From an uncultured Allobaculum sp. (GTDB taxonomy: Bacteria > Bacillota_I > Bacilli_A > Erysipelotrichales > Erysipelotrichaceae): a stretch of DNA of 55,524 nt. The notes under the pieces are model-generated. The model saw only the letters and a list, made by a program, of their open reading frames with translations. It did not search any database and was not told the DNA's origin. This document shows, piece by piece, positions 17,058 to 26,047 of the stretch; position 1 is the stretch's first letter; each line of letters begins with the position of its first letter. Where the stretch lies: NCBI GenBank assembly GCA_910579655.1, contig CAJTVE010000013.1, forward strand, positions 1 through 55,524. Direction: 5' to 3'. The position numbers were made by a program, and so were the translations under genes.

Positions 17058-17457
17058 GTGGTTTAAGTATCCTTTCTACTTCCATATACGCGAAAGTGCT
17101 GGATCTGTTTGAACTTCTTAAAATTTTTTTCAAAACATTCGAATCTGTTCGTTTCGTAGTGAATTGAACCAGACAGATGTCAAAGTCCGAAGGGCATCAC
17201 AGAAGAATTCGCCAAAACATTCAGATCAGACCGAATTGGTATTGACCACGTTTGAGATTGACAGAAATTAAGCGGTTTGGTCAGGGCGGCTGGCGGTTTA
17301 TGAAGGGATTAAACGATAATCAAGAAAAAGAAACGAGCACCTGCATGCTTCAGATAGGTCTGAACCACACAGGTGCTTTTGGCAAGAAAAATAGAGAAGC
17401 AGCGATCAGAAAAGACCTGAAAGGTCAGAAATGAAAAGGGAAAAAGAGATTTCCAGC
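17058..17457. other. Gene-free region before the Nudix gene
   Basis: 400 bp. The only structure seen is the hairpin at 17336-17381. The upstream part has the promoter and leader of the 16383-17057 gene (minus) with a TTCGCGTAT element, which recurs before the orphan gene at 23555. Confidence 0.4.
17336..17381 (-). terminator. Hairpin downstream of the Nudix gene
   Basis: AGCACCTG/CAGGTGCT (17336-17343 with 17370-17377) with inner TTCAGA/TCTGAA. On the minus strand it is followed by CGTTTCTTTTTCTTG; on the plus strand by only TTTT. Confidence 0.55.
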
Positions 17458-17865
17458 TTAATGATCCTGGTCTGGATAGGGCGCAAACAGTCTGGCAGGA
17501 TCAGTCTGCTCAAGCATCTTCTGATCCGATGGACAGAAGGAATATTGATCCAGTTCATCGGGCGTGATCCAGGCAAAGGCTGCATGTTCTTTTCTTGTCA
17601 GCATGCCCTGTTGAATGGCCGTTTTAAAAAAAATCAGATGAAGATCCTTCTCAGGCAGGGTGACATCCGCAAAATAGAGCGGTGGACAGATGAGTATGCC
17701 CAGTTCTTCCTGACATTCGCGGATTAAAGACTGCTCAATGCTTTCACCGGCTTCTTTTTTGCCGCCGGGAAACTCCCAGAGCAGACCGCATGATTTATGA
17801 GCGGGCCGCTGGCAGATCAGAATCTTTCCATCTTTTTCAAGAATGGCTGCACTGACTTCTAACAT
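17458..17865 (-). CDS. MutT-like Nudix hydrolase
   Basis: 135-residue Nudix protein of the MutT/(deoxy)nucleoside triphosphate pyrophosphohydrolase class, likely hydrolysing oxidised or non-canonical dNTPs. The Nudix box GX5EX7REUXEEXGU is complete at residues 35-57 (G35, E41, R49-E50, E53-E54, G56). The N-terminus VSAAILEKDGKILICQRP is typical of MutT. GGAGG precedes ATG17865. It is divergent from the PLD/helicase gene, with starts 246 bp apart. I recall Nudix genes near DUF3427 helicases in other Firmicutes. If so, the pair may act together in DNA damage handling; this is inference. Confidence 0.9.
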   Translation of the reverse strand: MLEVSAAILEKDGKILICQRPAHKSCGLLWEFPGGKKEAGESIEQSLIRECQEELGILICPPLYFADVTLPEKDLHLIFFKTAIQQGMLTRKEHAAFAWITPDELDQYSFCPSDQKMLEQTDPARLFAPYPDQDH

Positions 17866-18111
17866 GGTAAAACCTCCAATGCAGCCATCATACTACAAAG
17901 GCTGCCAGGCTCACAAAAACATCGAAAAACTGCCTGGTTCAGATTAGAGAAACAGAGCAGGGGGCTGAAAAGAAGGGGCCTGTAAGATCAGATGATTTTG
18001 CAGAATGTCGATGCAAATAAGAAAAGCCAAATCAGAAAATGTCTGAAAAAGTGAAGAAAAATAGACAAAGTGATTTTATAAACCAGGATGAGCTGCTAAC
18101 CTGGAGCCATG

Positions 18112-21033
18112 ATGAACATACACTCTTTTCGAAAAGGTCTGGACCGGGCTTTTGTGGAAGCCTCCACTCCAGCCAGTCAGAAGCTGACACCAGATCTTCT
18201 TTACAATGATGCGAAAAAAGGTCAGAAGGTCTATCTGGCCCTGGAGCAGGAACTGCAGACGTGTAAGAGCTTTAGTTTTTCGATTGCCTTTATTACGCAA
18301 AGCGGACTGCAGCTGCTCAAGCCCATCCTGCGACGTCTGGAAGCCAGAGGAATTCCAGGCCGGATTCTGACGACTGATTATCTGTGTTTTACTGAGCCCA
18401 AAGCGCTGGATGATCTTTGCCGGCTCAAAAATATCGAACTGCGGCTCTATCAGTGTGAAAACCTGGATGGATATCACACCAAAGGGTATTTCTTTGAACA
18501 CGATGCCTATCTCAGTCTGGTCATCGGCTCGTCCAACCTGACGGATTCGGCTTTATGTACAAATCAGGAATGGAATGCCAGACTGATTTCCATGCCGGGC
18601 GGAGAAGTGACCAGAGCGTGTATGGAACAGTTTGACAAGCTGTTTCACTCCATTCAGGCCGTCGACTATCGAAAAGTCAGGGAGATGTACCATACTCAAT
18701 ACGAACTCGTCCATACCCAGCGCCAGAAAGCCCAGGCTCAGCTGGAAAAGAAGACCCCTGCGATCATCAAGCCTAATCTGATGCAGGTTGAACTGATTGA
18801 AAACCTGCGCCGGCTGATTGACCAAAACCAGCATCGAGCGCTGTTGGTTTCCGCAACCGGCACTGGAAAAACTTACGCAGCGGCTTTTGCAGTGCAGGCA
18901 TTCAAACCCAGGCGAATTCTATTTCTCGTGCATCGCGAACAGGTGGTCCGCAAAGCCAGGGATTCATTTGAAGCCGTGTTAGGAAAGGAGCAGACCTATG
19001 GTATTCTGGCTGGCAGCCAGAAAGATCTGCAGGCCGAATATCTGTTTTCGACCGTCCAGTCCTTTTGCCGCCCGCAGATTTATCAGCAGTTTGGTCCGGA
19101 ATCCTTTGACTGGATCATCATCGATGAAGTGCATCGGGCAGCGGCAGACAGTTATCAACGGATTTTTGAATACTTCACGCCACAATTCTGGCTGGGAATG
19201 TCCGCAACTCCATCCCGTACGGATGGTCAGAACATTTTTGAACTGTTTGATTATAATGTCGCCTGCAAGGTGAGCATCCGGGATGCACTGGAAGAAGATT
19301 TGCTTTGTCCATTCCATTACTACGCGATTGATGAGCTGGAAATCGACAATGAAAAAGCCGAAGATCTGTCTAGCTTTAACCAGCTGATTGATGAAGAAAA
19401 GCTGGAGCATATCTTGCGGGAAACTGAATATTATGGCTATTGCGGCTCCAGACTCAAAGGTCTGATCTTTGTTTCGAACCGTCAGGAAGCTAAAGCCTTA
19501 AGCCAGATGCTCAATGAGCGCGGCTTGCGCACGCTTGCTTTGGATGGCCAGGATTCTATTGCCAGGCGTGAAGAAGCTATCGAACGGCTGACCAGTGATC
19601 AAGGCGACGATCTGCTCGATTATCTGATCACTGTCGATATCTTTAATGAGGGCATCGATATTCCGCAGGTGAATCAGGTCGTTTTGCTCCGTCCGACCCA
19701 GTCCGCAGTCATTTTTATCCAGCAGTTAGGGCGAGGTTTGCGAAAAGCTGAAGGCAAGGACTATGTTGTGGTTCTCGATTTTGTCGGCCTGTACCAGAAT
19801 GACTATACCTATCGAATTCCACAGGCGCTCAGTGAAGATGTCAGCGGCAAGAAGGATGTCCTGCGCCGATTTGTGGTGGAAGGCAACAAATCGCTGCCGG
19901 GCTGCTCGACGATTCATTTTTCTGAGCAGGCTAAATCTCGGATTTTTAAGTCGATTGAAAAAGCCACGATGAATTCCGCGGCAGTTTTGATGGAGGGCTG
20001 GCAGGCCTTGGAGCAGCAGTTAGGCCGTACGCCAAGGCTTGTTGATTTTGACCGGCATGAAGCGATGGATCCGCTGCTGATCTTTTCCAATTCCAGTTAT
20101 GGCTGTTATGTTGACTTTCTCAAAAAGAAGGCAAAAGTACCTGGGCTACCGACATTTACTGATCTTGAACTGGATTTTCTGCGTTTTATTTCCCGCAAGT
20201 GGGCCAATGGAAAACGACCACATGAGTTGTGGATGCTCGAAAGTATACTTGAAGATCAGGAAGACTGGAAAAACAGATTTGAAAAGAAGCTGGAAAAAGC
20301 TGGATATCCATTAGCCAAAAAGACATGGACCAACCTGAAAAACCAGTTTAAGCAGGAATGGATTCAGGGACAGGAAAATGAAGTCCTTCGCGATAAAGAT
20401 GTGATCTTTTTGGATGAAGATGAGGATGGAAATCTTCATCTCCATGACTCGTTTAAAACAGTTCTGAAAAGCGATGCCTTCCAGGACCAACTCAAAGATC
20501 TGATTGGCTTTGGTCTGCAGCGCTGGAAGCGGGACTACACCAAGTTTGAAGATGACACTTGGCTGAATCTGAATCGGACGTATACCTATGCGGACAGTTT
20601 CCGGCTGCTCGATTTTGAAAAGGGCATGGTTGCCCAGAATGTTGGCGGATATGTTCATGAAAAGATCAACAATGTCTTCCCAGTGTATATCAATTACGAC
20701 AAAGCCGAAACGATTGCTGATTCTATAGCTTATGAAGACCACTTTGAATCGCCGACAAGGCTGATTGCGTATTCCAAAGCCAGGCGGTCACTGACATCGG
20801 CCGATGTAAAAGCGATTGCCGGCAGTGAACAGACCGGGATGAAAATCCCTTTGTTTCTGCGCAAAAACACCAAAGAGCAGGGCAAGGAATTTTATTATCT
20901 GGGTCTGATGAAGCCCGATGGCCATTTTGAAGAGCAGATCATGCCCAAAGTGAATGCGCGGGTCGTTCAGATTGGTTACCAGCTTGAACATCCAGTGCGT
21001 TTTGATCTGTACGATTACTTCACGACAACCTGA
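18112..21033 (+). CDS. PLD nuclease-helicase fusion with DUF3427
   Basis: 973-residue multidomain protein. Residues 1-170 form a phospholipase D-like nuclease domain with one visible H-x-K (H122, K124), followed by VIGSSNLTDSAL. A superfamily 2 helicase follows: Walker A SATGTGKT at ~247, DEVH box at 338-341, motif III SATPSRTDG. Then comes a helicase C domain with DIFNEGIDIPQVNQVVLLRPTQS and QQLGRGLRK. The last ~370 residues match the DUF3427 region in length and position. ATG18112 is chosen over the adjacent ATG18109 for spacing from TGGAG. Such proteins are found in repair and defence contexts; the substrate is unknown. The ABC-ATPase gene follows 88 bp later on the same strand. Confidence 0.9.
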   Translation: MNIHSFRKGLDRAFVEASTPASQKLTPDLLYNDAKKGQKVYLALEQELQTCKSFSFSIAFITQSGLQLLKPILRRLEARGIPGRILTTDYLCFTEPKALDDLCRLKNIELRLYQCENLDGYHTKGYFFEHDAYLSLVIGSSNLTDSALCTNQEWNARLISMPGGEVTRACMEQFDKLFHSIQAVDYRKVREMYHTQYELVHTQRQKAQAQLEKKTPAIIKPNLMQVELIENLRRLIDQNQHRALLVSATGTGKTYAAAFAVQAFKPRRILFLVHREQVVRKARDSFEAVLGKEQTYGILAGSQKDLQAEYLFSTVQSFCRPQIYQQFGPESFDWIIIDEVHRAAADSYQRIFEYFTPQFWLGMSATPSRTDGQNIFELFDYNVACKVSIRDALEEDLLCPFHYYAIDELEIDNEKAEDLSSFNQLIDEEKLEHILRETEYYGYCGSRLKGLIFVSNRQEAKALSQMLNERGLRTLALDGQDSIARREEAIERLTSDQGDDLLDYLITVDIFNEGIDIPQVNQVVLLRPTQSAVIFIQQLGRGLRKAEGKDYVVVLDFVGLYQNDYTYRIPQALSEDVSGKKDVLRRFVVEGNKSLPGCSTIHFSEQAKSRIFKSIEKATMNSAAVLMEGWQALEQQLGRTPRLVDFDRHEAMDPLLIFSNSSYGCYVDFLKKKAKVPGLPTFTDLELDFLRFISRKWANGKRPHELWMLESILEDQEDWKNRFEKKLEKAGYPLAKKTWTNLKNQFKQEWIQGQENEVLRDKDVIFLDEDEDGNLHLHDSFKTVLKSDAFQDQLKDLIGFGLQRWKRDYTKFEDDTWLNLNRTYTYADSFRLLDFEKGMVAQNVGGYVHEKINNVFPVYINYDKAETIADSIAYEDHFESPTRLIAYSKARRSLTSADVKAIAGSEQTGMKIPLFLRKNTKEQGKEFYYLGLMKPDGHFEEQIMPKVNARVVQIGYQLEHPVRFDLYDYFTTT

Positions 21034-21121
21034 TGCGCACTGGGACGACTGGATTGGAGCTGAGCGCATCAGGCAGAGAATCTTCTTTGGATTGTTAGAA
21101 TGGAACAAAGAAGGTAATTGA

Positions 21122-22813
21122 ATGAAAACAGCTCAAATGTTAAAAAGTGAAATTCTGCGCATTGATGGCCGTGGCTATCCGAACTATCGGGACCTGAAAG
21201 GCCAGTGGGACTTTGGATCGTATGTTCTTTCGATTGATCATGTCCAGTCTGATCCTTATGCTTCTCCTTCCGATGTCTCGATCTATATCCCCAAACCAGG
21301 ATTTCCCCAACATCTCTATGAAAATAAAGTCTGCCGCATCGCTTTGCAGGATCAGCTGCTGCGTATGTTTGGGCAGGCTCTCAAATCCAATGGGCGGGCT
21401 GGCGGCTCCAAACAGACTGGCTCGATTTCCTGTGCCAAAGTCACGCAGGAAATTCTTGAACGCTCAGCCTGCACCATCAACCCTGAAAATGGTTCGCTGA
21501 TCTTTCGGCTCAATGTCGGTTTTCCAGCCCGAGGCCGTACGATTCTTGGCGGCAAGCTGATTGAAATTCTTTTTCATGTGCTGCCAGAGCTGGTTTGTCA
21601 TAACCTGATCTATGAAAATATGACTTTGGCGCAGAAAGGAACCCTGCAAAAAGCCTACGAGCTCTCCATTGACCAGCAGGCCATCCGCAAAGCCCTCACG
21701 GACCAGCATCTTGCTGCCTTTGTGGCCGATGGCTCGATTCTTCCAAGAGCCAGCGGAGCCAGTTCGCTGCCCATGAAGGATGCGATCCCCTTTGTTTCGA
21801 CCAAAGAAAATGAAGTCTTCCTTGATCTGCCCTATGCAGGAAAAGTCCGCGGCCTTGGCATTCCCCAAGGCATTACGCTGATCGTTGGCGGTGGCTATCA
21901 TGGCAAGTCCACGCTGTTAAACGCCCTGGAAATGGGGGTGTATGATCACATTGCTAAGGATGGCCGCGAGTTTGTCATTACGCAAGCGGATGCCGCCAAG
22001 ATCCGTTCGGAAGATGGCCGGTGTGTTCATACGGAGGACATTTCGTCTTTTATTCAATCTTTGCCAAACGCAAAATCCACGACCGACTTTGTCAGTGAAG
22101 ACGCCTCCGGTTCAACCAGCCAGGCCGCCAATGTGATGGAAGCTCTGGAATCGGGAAGCCGCGTCCTGTTGATTGATGAAGATACGTCCGCGACTAACTT
22201 CATGATCCGTGATGAGCTGATGAGCGAAGTCGTTGCCTCGAGTGAAGAGCCAATTATTCCTTATATTGCCCGGATTCGTGAACTGGCCGACAAGGGTGTT
22301 TCCACGATTCTGGTTGCTGGCAGTTCCGGCGCGTACTTTGACCAGGCGGATCAGATTTTGCAGATGAAAAACTACGAACCGCACAACATCACGGCGTTTG
22401 CAAAAGAAAAAGCCAACGCGTTCCGAAATGACAAAAAAAGCGAGTATCCGCCAATGAAACCCCCACGCGCCCGGGTTGTCAAGAAAAATCCGGTTTTGCT
22501 TGGAGATAAGGTCAAAGTCAAAACCAATGCGCTTGATACCATCTCCATTGCCAGAGAACCCATTGACATCCGCGCTTTAGAACAGCTTGTCGATTCCCAG
22601 CAGACTGCTGCGATTGGCAAAATGGTTCTCTACGCGCAGCGCTACCTGGTAGATGGCCAAAAAACCACGGAACAGCTGGCCGATGAACTTGAAAGCCTGG
22701 CTCACGAAAAAGGATTATCCTTCTTTGGCAAAGGCGCCATGGCCATGCCGCGGCGCCAGGAGCTTTTAGGCGCTCTCAATCGCATGCGCTCCCAGCAGTT
22801 TGTTCAGAAATAG
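21122..22813 (+). CDS. Predicted ABC-class ATPase (COG3044)
   Basis: 563-residue soluble protein of the 'predicted ATPase of the ABC class' family (ABC_ATPase, COG3044), whose role is not known. Walker A GGGYHGKSTLLNALEMGVYDH is at about 256-276. A QxD-type segment ITQADAAKIRSEDGR follows. A signature-like SGSTSQAANVMEALESGS comes before Walker B VLLIDEDTSATNFMIRD at about 346-362. A Ser-rich AGSSGAYFDQAD switch region follows. No membrane segments, so it is not a transporter. AAGAAGG precedes the ATG. Same strand and 88 bp after the PLD/helicase gene, with no terminator between, so co-transcription is likely. Confidence 0.92.
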   Translation: MKTAQMLKSEILRIDGRGYPNYRDLKGQWDFGSYVLSIDHVQSDPYASPSDVSIYIPKPGFPQHLYENKVCRIALQDQLLRMFGQALKSNGRAGGSKQTGSISCAKVTQEILERSACTINPENGSLIFRLNVGFPARGRTILGGKLIEILFHVLPELVCHNLIYENMTLAQKGTLQKAYELSIDQQAIRKALTDQHLAAFVADGSILPRASGASSLPMKDAIPFVSTKENEVFLDLPYAGKVRGLGIPQGITLIVGGGYHGKSTLLNALEMGVYDHIAKDGREFVITQADAAKIRSEDGRCVHTEDISSFIQSLPNAKSTTDFVSEDASGSTSQAANVMEALESGSRVLLIDEDTSATNFMIRDELMSEVVASSEEPIIPYIARIRELADKGVSTILVAGSSGAYFDQADQILQMKNYEPHNITAFAKEKANAFRNDKKSEYPPMKPPRARVVKKNPVLLGDKVKVKTNALDTISIAREPIDIRALEQLVDSQQTAAIGKMVLYAQRYLVDGQKTTEQLADELESLAHEKGLSFFGKGAMAMPRRQELLGALNRMRSQQFVQK

Positions 22814-22919
22814 AGTCAATCCAGAAGAAAGAGCATTCCTAAAAAAGGAGAGCTGATCCAAAAACAGAGAAGAGATCTCTAAAGTTTTCTGGGGCAATGC
22901 ACCCAACCAAACGGCTTTG

Positions 22920-22940
22920 CAATTTGGATGGGTATTCTTG
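22920..22940 (+). repeat. Interspersed repeat copy 2
   Basis: ATTTGGATGGGTATTCTTGCC, one mismatch to the copy at 8399-8419. In one frame both copies read AIWMGILA followed shortly by KK, so the similarity may come from a shared coding fragment. Confidence 0.6.
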
Positions 22941-22981
22941 CCGATTGGAAGAAGTCTGATGATGGCTTTGAAGATTGCAGT

Positions 22982-23085
22982 AAAAAAAGCAGGAACACCA
23001 TGATGAGGTTCTTCTGCAAAGTGAAGTTCTACCACACACTTTGTGTAAGAACCTATGATGAGTCATCATGTGTTCCTGTTTTTTC
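22982..23085. terminator. Large bidirectional hairpin with A/T tails
   Basis: Nested arms AGGAACA/TGTTCCT (22991-22997 with 23071-23077), CATGATGA/TCATCATG (22999-23006 with 23063-23070) and GGTTCTT/AAGAACC (23007-23013 with 23047-23053). AAAAAAA precedes it and TTTTTT follows, so it can terminate in both directions: after the ABC-ATPase (+) and after the orphan gene (-). Confidence 0.7.
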
Positions 23086-23135
23086 GTTTAAGGGCAGGGA
23101 TCAGCAAGGAGGCAGTCCTTTGCGGGCAATGCGAT

Positions 23136-23555
23136 TCAGCTTCCATGATCATACAGATTGAAATGCAGATCAAAGCCGAGAATATACAGTACGTTCTGCT
23201 CTTTGAGGGCGATCAGGCGGTCTTTGGAGTCATTAAAGCGAAAGACCATGACGCTGGTCACTTCAGCCCTTTTTTCGGGATCCATGCCATTGAGAATGGT
23301 CGGTTCCATCTCAGCGACTGGCAGTTCTTCATAGCCGCCATTATAGCGGTTGCGATGCTTGGTAAAGGACCAGGGATTTTTGGAGATGGTTTCCAGAAAT
23401 TCAAAGAGCGATTCAAGAATGGCGGCATCATTGCCTTTCATTTTGTGAAGCCCTTTAAAGCCATACTTTTCATCACTTGTCATCCAGGCAAACGAGAAAG
23501 CCATGTGCGTTTCAGGCGTTTCATTGGCTGCAGGTAAAGGATGATTGACGATCAT
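23136..23555 (-). CDS. Orphan protein of unknown function
   Basis: 139 residues, not recognised. No signal peptide or membrane segment. Visible traits: AFSFAWMTSDEKYGFKGLHKM near the N-terminus, NPWSFTKHRNRYNGGYEELPV in the middle, and a C-terminal RLIALKEQNVLYILGFDLHFNLYDHG. The C-terminus recalls the RI-x-G...Y-I-L-x-x-D-x-x-H pattern of some small toxin-like or RNase-like proteins, but no assignment is made. AAAGGAGG at the right distance supports ATG23555 (a GTG at 23558 is adjacent), so it is a real gene. It has its own terminator and stands alone. Confidence 0.75.
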   Translation of the reverse strand: MIVNHPLPAANETPETHMAFSFAWMTSDEKYGFKGLHKMKGNDAAILESLFEFLETISKNPWSFTKHRNRYNGGYEELPVAEMEPTILNGMDPEKRAEVTSVMVFRFNDSKDRLIALKEQNVLYILGFDLHFNLYDHGS

Positions 23556-23763
23556 CACGTATCCTCCTTTCTATATGCGTTGATACGCGAAGGAAAACTG
23601 GAAGCATCCAGTCTGAATGCAAAGAAGCAAAAAGAAAAGCGAAAGAAAACAGGAATAAAGCATAAGACAGAATCTGACTTGAAAGATTCAATGTCCAGAG
23701 GCTGAACAAAAACTCAGAAACTGAACGAATTCAGATTCTGACTAAAAATTCAAATTTTAATGC

Positions 23764-24351
23764 TTAATGGAATGGGCACAGCTTAGTGAGTTCAATCCAG
23801 CAGTATTTAAAGCGGGAATAGATTTCTGTAAACAGCCGCTTGATGGAAAAATCCGGATAGCTGGCAATGGCATACGTAGAGAAGAAGTTTCTGGTGATTG
23901 CACTGGCCCTTCGGGCGTGCATACCGCCCGTCATGACGAGAATTGGCTCATCGCCGATCATTTCCCGGGTAAACTTCAAATTTTCCCAGGTGTTGCGCGC
24001 ATTCACCTCTTCAAGAATTGGGATATCAGGATCCATCTGGCCAATGAGCCTGGCCATTTCTTTGGCTTCGACGTATTGGTTTTTGACTGCAGATCCAGAA
24101 GTGACAAGTGTCCCATACTTGCCAGCCTGATATTCCTTGACGGCCAGCTGGCAGCGGCCAAGCATGGCATGACTCGGGGTTCCGTCGTCTTTGCAGGCAC
24201 AGCCTAAAACCAGTCCATACGGGTAGACGAGTCCTTTTTTGGAACGCTTTGTGGGCGGCAGAAACTTTTCGTAAATTACAAGCAGCCCTCCCGCAAACAG
24301 GGTAAGAAAGATCCACCAGCCATGGCGGCATCGTTTTCGATTTTTTCGCAT
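23764..24351 (-). CDS. YdcF/SanA-like DUF218 membrane protein
   Basis: 195 residues. A basic N-terminus (RKNRKRCRHG) and one transmembrane segment (WWIFLTLFAGGLLVIY) anchor it with the DUF218 domain probably outside. Domain signatures: YGLVLGCACKDDGTPSHAMLGRC, LVTSGSAVKNQYVEAKEMARL, EVNARNTWENLKF and LVMTGGMHARRA. DUF218 proteins are linked to envelope and vancomycin-type phenotypes, but the reaction is not settled. The start at 24351 is chosen because it directly precedes the basic anchor and lies 1 bp after the tmcAL stop. Upstream in-frame ATGs lie inside tmcAL. No ribosome site of its own is visible, which suggests translational coupling. Confidence 0.85.
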   Translation of the reverse strand: MRKNRKRCRHGWWIFLTLFAGGLLVIYEKFLPPTKRSKKGLVYPYGLVLGCACKDDGTPSHAMLGRCQLAVKEYQAGKYGTLVTSGSAVKNQYVEAKEMARLIGQMDPDIPILEEVNARNTWENLKFTREMIGDEPILVMTGGMHARRASAITRNFFSTYAIASYPDFSIKRLFTEIYSRFKYCWIELTKLCPFH

Positions 24352-24352
24352 T

Positions 24353-25381
24353 TTATTTTTCAACCACAACTTTCCAGGCCGGCGAAGTGTCTGAAAACAT
24401 GCCATACAGCCGGCCGGCTTTGTTTTCCCATTTCTGTAAATAGTCGGGCAGCTGGCCAAAGCGGTTTGCGATGGGCGTTCCGACAGGTAAAGATTTCAGC
24501 CAGGCCTGGCCTTTCGGATTCAAGCCCAGCACCTGGATCTGGAAGAAAGAAGGGTGAGCTTTCATCTCTGTTTTAGGAATCTGAAGCAGAATCATCATGC
24601 AGGTTCTCTGGATTCTGGCTTTGGAGTAGGTTTTCGAAACCGCCGCTTCCAGAAAGGAAGCCCAGTCAGAATGCACCTGTGCACAACGAATCAGGCGGTT
24701 TTCAATGCCTTCCTCCACCAGGAACAGGGAAGCCAGCCACTTGGGATCGCTTTCCAGCAGCAGATAACGAAGCAGGGGGTAGTAGTTTTCCCAGCACTGG
24801 TTCGTTTCAAAGAGATGGTCTTCTTCCTGTTTTGTCCCTGCAAAGAAATCTTGGCGGGTTTTTGTGGCAGATTTTAAAGACTGATCGCGCAGGATCGGAT
24901 GTACCTCCATGCCAAACTCTCTGGCATAGCGCATGTATTGGATGGCGAGAATATCGTTAGGTCCAAAGGCCAGATCGTATTGAGCAGCATTGCGGGCCTG
25001 GGAGGTGGTGGGGTCAACCGAAACATGTTCGAGCTGATCCACACCCTGTTTGAGAAGGGCATGGTCGGCGGTTTCACTGCCAAAACAAAGCATGGAAACC
25101 TGGGCGGTTTTCAAGGCTTCGATGGCATACAGCGCAAAATAGTCGGCGGACTGCATCGTGTACACACTTGGCAATCCAATGACAAGATCCGCCCCGGCTT
25201 CCAGCGCCAGTCTGGTTTTGGTCTCCAGACTCTCCAACGAAGGAAGACCCCGGCTGGAAAACCAGGTCGACAAAACAACCACCAGCACGTCGGGTTGTAG
25301 GGTTTCGTGGATGGTTTTGAGTAAATAACGATGTCCATTATGCATCGGGTTAAATTCCGCGATGACTCCAGCAGCTAACAT
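24353..25381 (-). CDS. tmcAL: tRNA(Met) cytidine acetate ligase TmcAL
   Basis: Nucleotidyltransferase-fold enzyme (formerly YlbM, DUF795) that forms N4-acetylcytidine at the wobble base of elongator tRNA-Met from acetate and ATP. 342 residues, somewhat shorter than the usual ~390-400. The N-terminus GVIAEFNPMHNGHRY carries the HxGH motif at 14-17. The segment that reads SGNFVQRGEPA in relatives is here STWFSSRGLPSLE, with the arginine kept. LVIGLPSVYTMQSADYFA follows. First gene of a two-gene leftward operon with the YdcF-like gene. Identification is firm; activity is untested given the altered loop. Confidence 0.88.
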   Translation of the reverse strand: MLAAGVIAEFNPMHNGHRYLLKTIHETLQPDVLVVVLSTWFSSRGLPSLESLETKTRLALEAGADLVIGLPSVYTMQSADYFALYAIEALKTAQVSMLCFGSETADHALLKQGVDQLEHVSVDPTTSQARNAAQYDLAFGPNDILAIQYMRYAREFGMEVHPILRDQSLKSATKTRQDFFAGTKQEEDHLFETNQCWENYYPLLRYLLLESDPKWLASLFLVEEGIENRLIRCAQVHSDWASFLEAAVSKTYSKARIQRTCMMILLQIPKTEMKAHPSFFQIQVLGLNPKGQAWLKSLPVGTPIANRFGQLPDYLQKWENKAGRLYGMFSDTSPAWKVVVEK

Positions 25382-26047
25382 AGTTTCAGTCTACCTTGAA
25401 TTGGGTCCATGTGGCCAGTCCAGAACCAAAAGGTTGAAATGTGCCGGGGATTGAAGGGGCCAAAAAAGATCTTCAGGAAGATCGAAACGACTTGGCAAGT
25501 GAAACTTAGCCAGCAAAAAGACGCCGCCTTGCAGGGTCTGGCCGGCACGCTTGCATCCATCCAAAAAAAAGTCCATCCAATCGTTCAAAAAATAAGAGAA
25601 GTGAGTACGCTTTCCTTTGGTCAAGAAGCAGCTTTTTCTTCCTATAAATATATGGAAGAAGTAAATATATGGAAGAAGACCCTGAAGTCTATGCTGGTCT
25701 TTGCTTTGGCTCAACGTCACAAGTTTTCACGTTTCATTTGGGTATTGAAAACCGAGTAAGAGCAGACTTGCGTACAGAACAGATTGGCCAAAAGAGCAGA
25801 CTTGAAAGAAGAACGCGCTAAGGGAGGGCAAAGAGCATCTCTGGATCAAAAAGAAAAAACGAAGGATATGAAAACCGTCCACTCTTTCTCTGTTCTTTCA
25901 AAAAAGAAAGATTGTGGTGGATTCGGCCAGGATTGAAGCCTGCGTGTCAAAGTGGTTCTCATTGCCAAAACCGCCTGCTATAGTTAAAAATTGGATTTTA
26001 TCAAGTGAGTCCCGAAGATGGAAAGGATTCCAAAGAAGGAGGATTTT
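25382..26047. other. Gene-free region with a 17-bp tandem duplication
   Basis: 666 bp. An open frame at 25409-25759 (+) lacks a ribosome site and resembles nothing. TAAATATATGGAAGAAG occurs twice in direct succession (25645-25661, 25662-25678). The tmcAL promoter (-) and that of the cyclophilin gene (+) must lie here; CTATAGTTAA at about 25978 is a weak -10 candidate. Nothing else stands out. Confidence 0.5.
25645..25678 (+). repeat. 17-bp perfect tandem duplication
   Basis: Two exact copies of TAAATATATGGAAGAAG, back to back. Confidence 0.9.

Larger units (their letters stand above)
22814..23135. other. Repeat and palindrome region
   Basis: 322 bp without a gene. It holds the second copy of the 21-bp repeat (22920-22940) and then a large imperfect palindrome flanked by A and T runs (22982-23085). 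The region may be a degenerate repetitive element. Confidence 0.5.

Noticed and set aside
23055..23537. 160-codon frame (+)
   Set aside because: Antisense shadow of the orphan gene at 23136-23555, which has the strong ribosome site.
25409..25759. 116-codon open frame (+)
   Set aside because: No ribosome site, no recognisable sequence, and it spans the 17-bp duplication; treated as chance.
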